Assembly (NCBI GenBank): GCA_948567375.1
Contig: OX419762.1
Span: forward strand, 11,538,001-11,602,000
Length of the DNA stretch: 64,000 bases
Direction of reading: 5' to 3'
DNA from: Lunularia cruciata
Taxonomy: Eukaryota; Streptophyta; Marchantiopsida; Lunulariales; Lunulariaceae
In this document: in pieces, positions 14,136 to 24,800 of the stretch
Layout of the letters: each line of letters begins with the position of its first letter
Numbering within the stretch: the stretch's first letter is position 1
Program-made: the position numbers and the translations under genes
The notes under the pieces: generated by a model
What the model saw: the letters and a program-made list of their open reading frames with translations, nothing else
Database searches by the model: none
Told to the model about the DNA's origin: nothing

Positions 14136-17100
14136 GTTTGTCATCAGCAACCTAAAGCACTAGAGCTCTCAACACTTATGCCCATCATTAATCACCATAA
14201 TATTGTGTCTATCCAATAGTTCTATATTAGACAATGTCATGTGCTTAGAGTTTTGAACCACCCCAATCTTTACCAATTTTATGTGCAACTTTGAGATGAT
14301 GCACGAGAACACTACTTGAAGTCAAACATGTATATAAATATAGACATTTTAAACTCTCATCATAAACACTCCATATATATTGAGAAATCTTTAATAAACT
14401 AAAAATAATCCCATATCTAAGACAAGCTTCTTCTTTTTTTCTTCAATTTTTTCCCATAAATAGTAACATCTTCTATAACAAATGATAATTGTCATTGTAT
14501 ATGACTGTCAATGACAATCAAACTTTCAAATCCTCCATCTTCCTCAAATGACAATGATTGATTATCATATATAACAATCATATATCTTGAATCTCATCAC
14601 TAAGCAACTAGTCCATGTTAAACCTGATCCTTAGTCAAGATAATAAACAATTTGACCAAGAATAAATAATTCTAAAATTTAGTTGTGGCTTGGTCTAGCA
14701 AGTTGGTTCTTAAATTCTATGAATTGGCTAGCCATTCGTTCCAAATAACAGGTAAGCCATTTTAGCCAAATATTTTCCAAACTCTAAACCAATGTGATCT
14801 TTGTTGACAAGGGTACTAATTTGAGAAAGTAAGAATAACACCTCTAGCTACAAAACTCCATATACCTCAAGGTGAAATTTGAGCCAAACTTTCTGTTCCT
14901 ATGTCTTCATTTGAGTTAAATTTTTATTTTATAAACCTTCTCTTTAAAGATTTTATCTCATATATAGATCTTGAATTGCTCTTTCTTTCTTGTTTGATTA
15001 TCATAGGAAGTAACTATTGTTGGTTTTTTTCCTTTAGATCCAACACATTGGACATCACAAGACCTACCTAAAGGTTTGTTTTAGACCCCATTCTCAGCAT
15101 GGCATATTAGTTATGTATTTCTTGATTTGGCTATTTACAAACATTGAGATCAATCCAAGTTGTCTTTAGATTTGTATAGTTCTCAACTTCCTTATGGCTT
15201 TCACCATGTGATCTTATGTGCAAAAATCCCCATAGAGAAGAATATTACAAATTACTTTTCTCCAAATTATATTTTATGGATATTTGGAGATTTGCATGTA
15301 ATACTCATAAAAAATATGTACCTAAAGCTATTGTGCCTCAAATTTTAAATTCTAGACAAATTTCAATTAATCTATCTTTTTGGTAATATCATAAAAATCC
15401 TAAATATAATTGCATTACTAAGAGTATAAATAACTATATTGGTACACAAAGACCTACATGATTTTTCATAATTATTATTAATATCTTGATTAATTAAGCA
15501 AGTCTAAGTTCTTGCTCAATTAATTTTGAAAAATGGAAATAATTCTCCTTAATATTAAATTAATTTAATTTGATATTTTTAATTCTTCATCTGTATAGTA
15601 GTCTCTTGTTTGACAATGCTTATGTAATAAATTCCTAAATGTACATACCTTGGATCAAATATATAAGTTAAAGAAATATATCCAAATGTGAGAAATAGTA
15701 TATTTATAATAATTTTATTGTCCAAGACCAAATTTTACAATTGGATCAAATGTTAATCAATGGATCTAATTTCATCCTAAACAATCAAGTGGTGGAGTTG
15801 AATTGGAGAAGAGAAAATATTCAAATAGATTTATAAGAAGATCATATTATTTGTGGTAATGGATGAATTTAAGTGGGAAATTCCAGAATAGAAAGATGAA
15901 AAGTTCATATATTCTACTATTATTTTAGTATATTTCTTAAGGTATCTAAATTTTAAGAGAATACATCCGTTTGCAGTAGATGTAATGAAGTTTGATTTTA
16001 TTTTATTCTCTCTTGTTTTTGGTTTTTTATATTTGCTTAAGCTTGTACTCTCTACTCAAGATACATACTTGGTTTGTATATTTTAATATTTATTGCTTGA
16101 CTCATTTATCTAAATAGTTCTCTATTTAACTAATCTTTCACTTTTTTGTCCTTGTGCTTTGCAAGATATATACAAAGAAGAAGAATTTTACATATTATTG
16201 CAACATTCCTTTGTGATATGCAAGAGAATACCATTGTCACTTTGAGACATACTTAGGTTAATGGGAATGGATGATGTCAAAGGATGTAAGAATAATTTAG
16301 AGCATCTTTATCTTCGGAGAAAGCAATACCTTTGTGAGAACATAGTCCAATTGGGATTGATCTCCAAAGAATCACGATGAAGAACAATAATATAATTTCT
16401 TTCTATTTGGACTTCTTTGGTAAATGGATACAAGGCAACAATTTTGGATAAGGAGAAGATGAAGAACCTCACAATAATATTGATTTTTGATGGTCCTTTG
16501 AAGTGCAAAATTGAAATGGGAAAAACAAGTAAGAGAAACTCTTAAAGAGTACAATGTACATATGTGCTTGAATTTGAAAGTAGATGTTGTGCAAATCATG
16601 CATCTATCTTCATTTGGTTGAAATTTCACTTGTGAAATGCTTTATAAGCATTAATTTTTTTAATTTTTTGAAATATACTTAATTGATATATTAAAATGTG
16701 CCTGACATACGGTAATGTGTTTACTTTTTGAAATGTATCTAGTCTATTTCCTTCCTACTATGCAATATATGCCTAGAATTTGCAACTCCTTTGAAAATTT
16801 GTTTCTTTAGTATTTTTTGATCGTGGAAATACACTATATTAGGTATATATTATGCACATCAGATCTTAAAATTTGAAGAATTCATTTGGTTTCTCCTTTG
16901 TTTGTATCAAATTATTTTTATTTTTGGTGGCTTAGGTAAAGACTTCCCAATAGTACATTTTGCATGCATATTTTATGCTTTGTATTCTTAGAAAAATTTG
17001 CTAATAGAGGTATAATAAGGTAAGGAGATATCATCTATAATTTAGTAGAGGTACAATAAGTTAAAGTCAAGTCATCTATGCAAAGTGGATCTAGCTTTTA

Positions 17101-17317
17101 TGACTTTCAAGGAGATGGATGGGTAGTAGTCTTTGGAGAAATTTGACAAGAACCAAATTGATGTTAGGGTAAAGAAGAGGTATATAGGGAGGAAAAATCC
17201 ATCACCATCAACTGAGAATTTTTTTATATTGAGCCGCTAAGGAAGTAAAATTAGCTACTATTTCAAATCTCATAACTTAATAAGGAATTTTTGTATCTCT
17301 TAGTCCGATTGCATTGT
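14136..17317. other. AT-rich intergenic stretch, nothing identified
   Basis: Short open frames only (for example 15160-15348 and 16308-16629), none with a recognisable domain. 14475-14580 holds a local low-complexity run rich in GACAATCA and ATCATATAT. It probably represents old transposon debris. Confidence 0.6.
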
Positions 17318-17490
17318 GAAGGTAAACTTGCACTCACATCCCATATAGAGTTTAACTTGGCAAAACCAAACAAGTACATATATGGTGGTGGCAGATTCAG
17401 GTGTTGAGGTAAACTTGCATTAATACAACATTTAATAAAAGAGTTTAACTTGGCAAAACAAAACAATACATATATGGTGGTGGCAAACTC
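17318..17490. repeat. Local tandem duplication, ~88-bp period
   Basis: Two copies of GGTAAACTTGCA ... TTTAACTTGGCAAAAC ... ACATATATGGTGGTGGCA occur back to back. No function is suggested. Confidence 0.7.
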
Positions 17491-17499
17491 CTCAAGTTG

Positions 17500-18560
17500 A
17501 ATAAGTTCTCCAATTTTGATATCTAATTAACTTGGTTCAAATTTCATTGCAGATCAAATCCGGCATCTCACAGTATAACAATGTTCACACTGTCACAATG
17601 AACTTCGATGACCACAATATGACCAGAACAATTGCATCTAATGTATATAATAATTTCATTTGTCCAAGTCGTTCAAAGTAATTTAAACGAGGTTGTAATT
17701 TAGTTGGCACTTTGATGAATGAGGGTTTTCGAAATTAGTACAAAAGGCATCAAGGGACGGAGAATCATATGATTCTTATTTAAAGACACTCACGTCCAAC
17801 TAAGTATAAGGTATCATCAACCATTTCGTACTTATGCACTCCTCCCACTTAAGTATGAGGCATCATTAACTATTTCGAACTTATGCATGAATTGAACCAG
17901 CGAGTGCTTCGTTTCAAGCAGCGGAATTAACTCATTCAACACCCAAGCCTGTCTGTTCTTTGGCAATACAAGTGTCCTCATGTTGATAGACCGAATGAGC
18001 TCTCGCTTGGCGACTATGAACGTGCTGCTGCTGGACCTTTTATACAGCACTATGTCAAATGCTGACACGGAAAATGGCTGCTCTATAATAAGTTGCTCCT
18101 TTCAGAACGCGTTGTTCAGCATGTGATTGTCTTCAGAAATACATCACTTCCTGGTATCGAGTACTGGTATCCTCGATTATGTGCCGAGGTGCGCATATAC
18201 GCAACGGGCCCACTTTTAGAAGGTTCAACCTCCGTTTCAGATCACCTGATCACCAAATGCAGGCCTCTACTGGCGTCACCTGGCTCCTGTGTCAAAGGCT
18301 CCTTCAAATTGTACTGCGGCCAGACAGCTTCAGAACAGACTTCATCGTGAGACGATGCGGCTCTAATCTCTATATGCTTCCTTTTTCTACTTATGTACTT
18401 GTAGTGATTTTGGTCATGGTGAAAGTTGCGTAACAAGAGTTTACAAATAATACCAAAGCTATACCAAGTGCATAAGTAGTGTTCATATACACTCCACTTT
18501 CCCCATGAAACATGAGGTGCACTTCCCAAACTTGAGAAAAAGCACCAGGTTTCCCTTCGG
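17500..18560. other. GC-richer island with coding-like minus-strand fragments, unidentified
   Basis: Base composition rises compared with the AT-rich DNA on both sides. On the minus strand 17832-18068 (78 codons) and 18242-18529 (95 codons) have ordinary amino-acid composition and could be exons or relics of one gene. I recognise no domain and cannot define splice sites. The overlapping plus-strand frames 18093-18350 and 18179-18433 compete with them. It lies about 3.3 kb upstream of the receptor gene and points away from it. Confidence 0.2.
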
Positions 18561-20958
18561 CATATTGCTGCTAACTGATATGATTCCTTGGAAATTTAGG
18601 CTATTTGGATAATTGATATAACTCCTTGGTAATTTAGGCTATTTGGATACCTTTTAAGACTATCTTGAGAATAGATTTTGTTCAAGTTGAAGATGATTGA
18701 AAATACCCTTATGTACTAATAAAGATAATCCCAAAAATTTAATTAAAATTTTTTTTTTTTATGTGCACTTTGAGCAAGAGATCCAATGTAATCTTGGACT
18801 CAAACCTGCAAACTCCATTCTCAATAAGCAGGTTTTTGGGTTTTCAAAAGGCACTTGTTTGCTTGAGAAAGATGTGAAGGTTATGAAATATTGGTATAAG
18901 AACTTTTAAATGATATAAGAACTGCTACCTACCATGACAATAGCCTCAAGTTTATGAAGTTAAACTTTGTCTTCAAACTTTGTCTAGGTTAGATAGTCCT
19001 ATAATGTGAATCTTAAAGGTTATACATAATTTATAATACTCTCTAACAGACATGTAAGAATGATTACATCTTACTTATGACATTTATAAAATACACTATA
19101 CATAATCAGATCTGATTGATTACAAAGTTCGCTGTAAATTTATGGTGTATGGATCCACCTTCATATCTTCCTCCATCATCTACTAGAAATGAAGATTTCT
19201 ACTTTAACTTCAAGATTAAACTTTAATCAATGGTACAATGTATTGGGGAAACAAGTACTTTAGAGTATCATATATATATAACAACCTACAGAATTAGTTT
19301 TCTCGATCCAATTTATAGTATATATTTCTTGCGAGCCTATCCACTAGTTTCCGATGAAATTCCAGAAATTACTTTATAGTATACCGCTTTATAACCACGA
19401 ACAACTTTTAAGTGTTCTAACTCACAACATTGTATCCTTTAATTTTGTGATAAAATGCCATCCACTCCGAATATGACCCTTGAGATTCTCAATAAGCATG
19501 AGCGAATCTCGAAGTACAAAAGGACAAAAAAATCGACAAAAAAACAAAGATTAAAAACGACACAAGAAGGTCGAGAACACCCCCATCAAGCTGTACAAGG
19601 GAGAGACAAAAGATGTAGAAAAAGAAGTACAAAGAAGTACAAAAAGCAGACTATAAAGGAAAATGGCGCATTGACTGCATTGACTTGGTGTCCTTCCCAT
19701 TCCAAAAATATATCCGGAAATGTAAATGACTCGCACATAAGATAACAAGAAGGATGCGGACGACGCCATCAAACACTAGAAGAATAAAATTTAAGACGTG
19801 AGATGGCGTTAAATCTCGCTTTAGAATGAGAAATCTGATTCAAACGGGAAATCGGATGTTTAGTGCGATTGTTTTTCTATGGATTAAGCAACTAATGATA
19901 TCCTTATCATCACTTACCGCGATGGGTCTTCTATTACAACAATCACTAATCTATGGATTATAACAATCACTAAGATATTACCCACACAGAATGGTTATCC
20001 GGAAAAGTGTTTGAAAGATCAGCACTAAAAACTAGAGCAAAAGAACGAAGTAAATTTCACAGGAGTGCGTCCTTTTTATCCAACTCGTCTTCAGGTAGTC
20101 CAAATACAGCAGACTTGAAATTCGGTTGCTCTACGTGTGTACCAAAGTCTCCAAGTTGAGTGGTACAGGTGCCTTCTCGGTTATTCCCTTAAGTTGAATT
20201 CCTGGTCACGTTGAATTCTTGGTCTATACTTTCCGAGATCTGTACGAAGAAATTTTCGACATGCATACATGGCATGGCAAGGCATGGCTTGTCACTTCCT
20301 TTCCTTGAACCTTCCCTTTCATTGAAAACCCGTATCATTGCCGAATATGAGACTTTTAGGGTTGGAAGACCAAACGGCCTCTGCCCATGCCTGACACGAG
20401 TATATTCGCGTACGGGCTCGGATCCGCGACCCTCTCTCCACCCTAATTCTTGCCCTTCCTGTGCTCTCATGGTGGGATCTGGCAAGGGTTCATCGGTCGC
20501 GACTCGACCTTGCGTGTGGGAGCCGGAATCACATCCTGGTGTGAATCCTGATGTTAAGTGATCTAATCGTCAATCTGTGAGCATTCATTAGTTTGCACAA
20601 CATCTGTCTGTGAGTATGTATCCCTCCGGATTTTTTCAATCGCGAATTTGAAATCGATAGCTACAGCTTGCAATCGCAAGCAGAATCTATCTAGATCTTT
20701 AAATATTTACGGAGCAAGATGCATCTCTTCTCTTCCTTCAAAATTTCAGCTAGGATGCCAATCTCAACGTCTTCACTTAACATTTCCTTGCGTTGGTTGA
20801 TTTGCTGTGAATTGCTAGTGAGCAGAGCACGGACGTCCAGACGGGAGTGACTGGTTTGGGGGAGAGACTTAAACAGAAATCAAGGAGGAGAGAAGTGAGT
20901 GCACTTCGGGAGATACACACCTTAAGCTAACATTGGCTTCTCGATTCGAGGTAGTCTC
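18561..20958. other. Intergenic region upstream of the receptor locus
   Basis: 18561-19440 is AT-rich with a short repeat of GGAAATTTAGGCTATTTGGATA near 18588-18650. 19440-20958 has more CpG and lower AT, suggesting unique gene-proximal DNA. Open frames on both strands at 20189-20561 overlap and look like chance frames in GC-richer DNA. I see no promoter element I would defend. Confidence 0.5.
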
Positions 20959-21424
20959 ATGATCCTGTGCCGGATAATACTAACTGCGATATGCAGAGCT
21001 GATCTTGAACTCCACGGTGTTTACTTGACTGAATGTGGAAATCTAGGAGTTGGGAAGTTAGTCACACTCGTTTGCGGCTGGGATAACTCTGAGGTGGAGG
21101 AACGTCCAATCTACGAAGGATTTCTTAGCTCAATGACTTTCGATTACCTTATGAAGGGTAATTTAATAGATCAGAATCAACCTCTGTACTACTGGCTCTT
21201 GTAGTTATAAACCCGAGAAGCTAGCCGTAAAGATGCCAAAGTACAAGAAGTCCCTCTCGGCATTTTTTGTTCTAAAATTAATTTCTACTTCAGGTGAGAA
21301 GATCGTTCATTCTTCTAAGCTTCGAACCAGCGATTCGAAGATCAGTTTCGAAGATGAAGTACTTTTCATTGGAACGAGTGCAGTGATTTCTTTCAGCCAC
21401 AGGAACCACACGAAAGGAATCTAG
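20959..21424 (+). CDS. Candidate two-exon small gene of unknown function
   Basis: Exon A 20959-21157 ends at a GT donor (ATGAAGG|GTAATTT). Exon B 21294-21424 follows a pyrimidine-rich acceptor (CTACTTCAG|GTGAG) and ends in TAG. Joining them keeps frame (phase 1) and gives about 109 residues. The joined product has alternating hydrophobic strands, with a segment around KISFEDEVLF, and vaguely suggests a small beta-rich fold. A C2-like domain is possible but I would not claim it. The start is uncertain: an AG acceptor near 20996 could open the exon instead, and the upstream in-frame stop is near 20923. It lies 445 bp before the receptor start on the same strand, so it might also be a relic of another receptor head or an unrecognised 5' part of the same transcript. 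Confidence 0.35.
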
Positions 21425-21868
21425 TGTCGTGTTCATTCAATCTTTGAGAAGTATGGGATCTACGCATATATATTGTGGAAATCCGTATCTAAAAGATATG
21501 TATATGATCAGTTAATTTGTGTGCGTATTCTCGCCAAAACATGCATGAGTTAGATATTCTTATCTTACGTTCCGATTGCTGGATGTCTAGCAAATTAAAG
21601 CGTACATCGCTTGCATCATAACTCCGACTCCGTATGGTGCTGGGTGTAGCCAGTTTTCCACTACGGTTGTAGTAGTACATCTCTTGATGTGGATGGTAAT
21701 ATTATTATTACCTCGAAGCGCCGAGATGGTGAAAAAAAGAAGAGAAGAATAAATTGTTCAGGAGATTTGTCGTTCATGAAGTCCTTACCATGCCATCATC
21801 CTAACGATTGTAACATTGATATCTAAAGCTTTTCTGTTTAAAATTTGGAAAATACAGGTCTGAAGAGG
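21425..21868 (+). promoter_or_regulatory. Probable promoter / 5' leader of the receptor gene
   Basis: This is the gap between the candidate small gene and the receptor start codon. An acceptor-like AAATACAG ends at 21857, twelve bases before the ATG, so a 5'-leader intron is possible. A stop codon in the receptor frame at 21839-21841 shows the coding region does not extend further upstream without splicing. I could not assign a TATA box or a transcription start. Confidence 0.3.
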
Positions 21869-24800
21869 ATGGCGGCAAGTAGTTCGTCTATTGGTCTTCA
21901 ACTGGAGAACCAAGTCATCCGCAAGGTACTGCGCGTACTTCAGCCTTACAAATAACTCAAACGGTTGTTCAATCTAGTGAGTTTGTGTCGGTGGATTGTT
22001 CATGTTGTACTGAAATGAATAGTAAACTATTATCTGCTGCAGGGTTTGCTTTGAATGCTACGGTTTAATTTGAAAAGATGACATGTTTGTTTCAACTTGA
22101 TAAGAATTAATTACGTTCTGGAAAACACAATAAACCGTAAATTTTTTTGGAATATTGTTTCAGCTAAGCGATGGAATTCGATTACTACACGATCCGGAGC
22201 AACCAGATATTGACATTATTTTCTTCCACGGACTTCAGTTTGAGCAAAATGCATTTGTTTATTTGACTACATGGACCTGTAAAAATGACCCTCTGAAGAT
22301 CTGGCCAAAGCAATGGCTTCCCAATGCTCGAGTTCTTCTGGCCTCTTATGATTCAAGCATAAGGAAAACCGCTAGAGAAGGGAGGATGGATTTGTCCAAT
22401 ATTGCAGAAAGTTTGTTGACTGAGGTTCTTTGGGCAATTCAAGATGTTTTAGATGGAGGAACTGGAGCACGGCCAATCGTATTGGTTGGCCATAGTTTTG
22501 GCGGTCTGATCATCAAACAATTATGTTTGCTTGCTGACAAGAATGTGAATGGTTCTGAGCAGAGCGTCCCCAGGAAAGAATTCTTGAAAAGGCTTGGTGG
22601 AATTTATTTTGTTGGAACTCCTCATCTTGGGATGGAGGATCTTGCGAAGATCAAAGAGCATGTTCAGGATAGCAGTCCGTTGTGGCCGTACATGGAGCAG
22701 TTGAGCACAGATGCCGCAAGACAAAATGCGGAATTCGACACGCTGTGCAAGCAAGTACGCTTTAGAAATTGGCAGATCTTTGCTGTTGGAGAAGCACTTG
22801 AGACAACAATTCCATCTGAATCTTCTGTTAAGGTAATGGAAATATATGCTGCGTTTCTCCGGTTATGAAACATTTCTAGTGTTTAATATCTCTAATGGAC
22901 ACTTTCCCAGTGTCTATTAGTTTCACTGGATTTGGTTCATTACAAAGGTACAAAGGTATAATAACATTGAATTTTGCTTAATGTAGGCCACGGGACCGTT
23001 TCGAGGTATCTTCGTACGAGAAGCTTCTGCGAGAATCGGCCAGAATTTCATGATTGTCCAGGAGGATCATTTCTCAATCTGTACGCCTGATGCTGAGAAC
23101 TCTACAATGTTCCAACATCTACTACGGCTAATTCGTCTTGTCAAGGCGGATATGAAGGTGATCATTCCTTGGTGATTTAGGGTCTTATATGTGCCCAAAC
23201 AAGTTTTTGCTTTTACCACTGAGTCAAGATCATAACACATTGCTGATGGAATCTTTCACCATTGCAGGCACATGATCCTACAAGGGTAACAAGAGCACCA
23301 CTACTAGTTACTAAGATACCTACTGGAGTAGATCATGTTCTGGACACCATCTATGCAAAGATTGAGGAAAAGAAGCGCTTCATTGCATTTTCGGGCATGG
23401 GAGGAGTCGGGAAGACGACGCTAGCCAAGTTGGCATTCAACAAGATTAATTCCGAATTCCAATATGCCAGTTTCGTGGAGGTCAAGTCGAGTGGAGGAGG
23501 AAAGGATGCGCTGAAGAAAGAAGCGTGGGATAACATGCTTCCACGTCCTGGAGGTGAATACGTTAAGAGCAGGTGGCATGAAGTAAGGGGAAAGAGATTT
23601 CTGTTGGTCTTCGATGACATCGAGACATTCGAACAGATGGTGGCAGTCGAGGAGATAGCTCACGGCAATGTTGCAGAGACAAGTTGTTTCATGGTGACAA
23701 CTCGTGATGAGCAACTTCTCAAGAGGATGAACGATCGGGACGAAATCTTTGTCCACCAAGTTCAACACCTGGGATTCGATGACGCCAAAAAGTTGTTTAT
23801 AAGTCATGCCTTTCCTCCACACATGAATGAACCCCCTAGACATCTGGAAAAGGTCGCAAGAGATATCGTGGTTGGATGTGGCGGATTGCCTCTCACATTA
23901 GAGGTGATAGGGAGATATCTTAAAGACACACAGAACCCGGATAAGTGGAAGGAGCTCCTGTCAGAGCTGAATGCCATAGATAAAAAGCAAGCAGGAGTTT
24001 TGGAAGAGCAAGTATGGTTTAAACTGAAGCTGAGTTATGATGGTCTTCAGCCCCAAGTACAAGAGATGTTCCTTGATTGCGTCACCATCTTTAGGTCGAA
24101 GGCGAGGGGCGCATCAACTGGGCATGAAATTGATGAATTTTCTTATGGCGAAGTCATATCTGCATGGTCATCAATGCACGGGAGCGGACATGTGGGGTGG
24201 CAAACGCTGGTGGACAGATCCCTTGTATATGATAATGAGCAGGATGACAATTCACCATTTCAGCCCCGAATGCACGAACTTCTCTGGACACTCGGTACGA
24301 GGATCGCAAGAGATACGGGAAGACTAATGGCAATAAGGACGCCACAACGCACTACGACTATGTCTGGATATGCTCACCAGGTATCTGTGGAAGTTCCCCT
24401 CCGAAGCATGTTTTCTCCCCTTATGACTTTGTATCCAGTCACTCCAAACAGTACTGAGAGTTAGAATGTGTTGATGTCTACCTCTGAATTGGTCTTGCAA
24501 AATATATTATGGTCTATGGTGGAGGCATCTGTAGATAATTGGAGTATGGAGTCTAGACTTATGGATCAGACACTCAGTGAGATTCTTGAGATCAAACCAT
24601 GACGCACTTTCCTAATACTGTTTGATGTCTTTGGAACCAGGGAGTTTCATCACTGGAGAAAGTAGTTGCCTATGTTATCGAACCGACATCGGACCTGGTT
24701 AAGTACAAAAGAGGTTGCGAGCAGGATAGACCTTGCGACATGTGGAAGAAATGGAGACCACTGTCTGAACTACATGGGTTACGGTATTTGGTTGTCCGGG

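Noticed and set aside
18093-18433. Two overlapping plus-strand frames of about 85 codons
   Set aside because: They overlap each other and minus-strand frames of the same island; none shows domain evidence.
19455-19745. 96-codon lysine/arginine-rich frame
   Set aside because: Low-complexity basic composition from A-rich DNA, with no homology I recognise.
20189-20561. Overlapping open frames of 98 and 116 codons on opposite strands
   Set aside because: No domain, no splice support, GC-richer unique DNA where chance frames are longer; neither is preferred.
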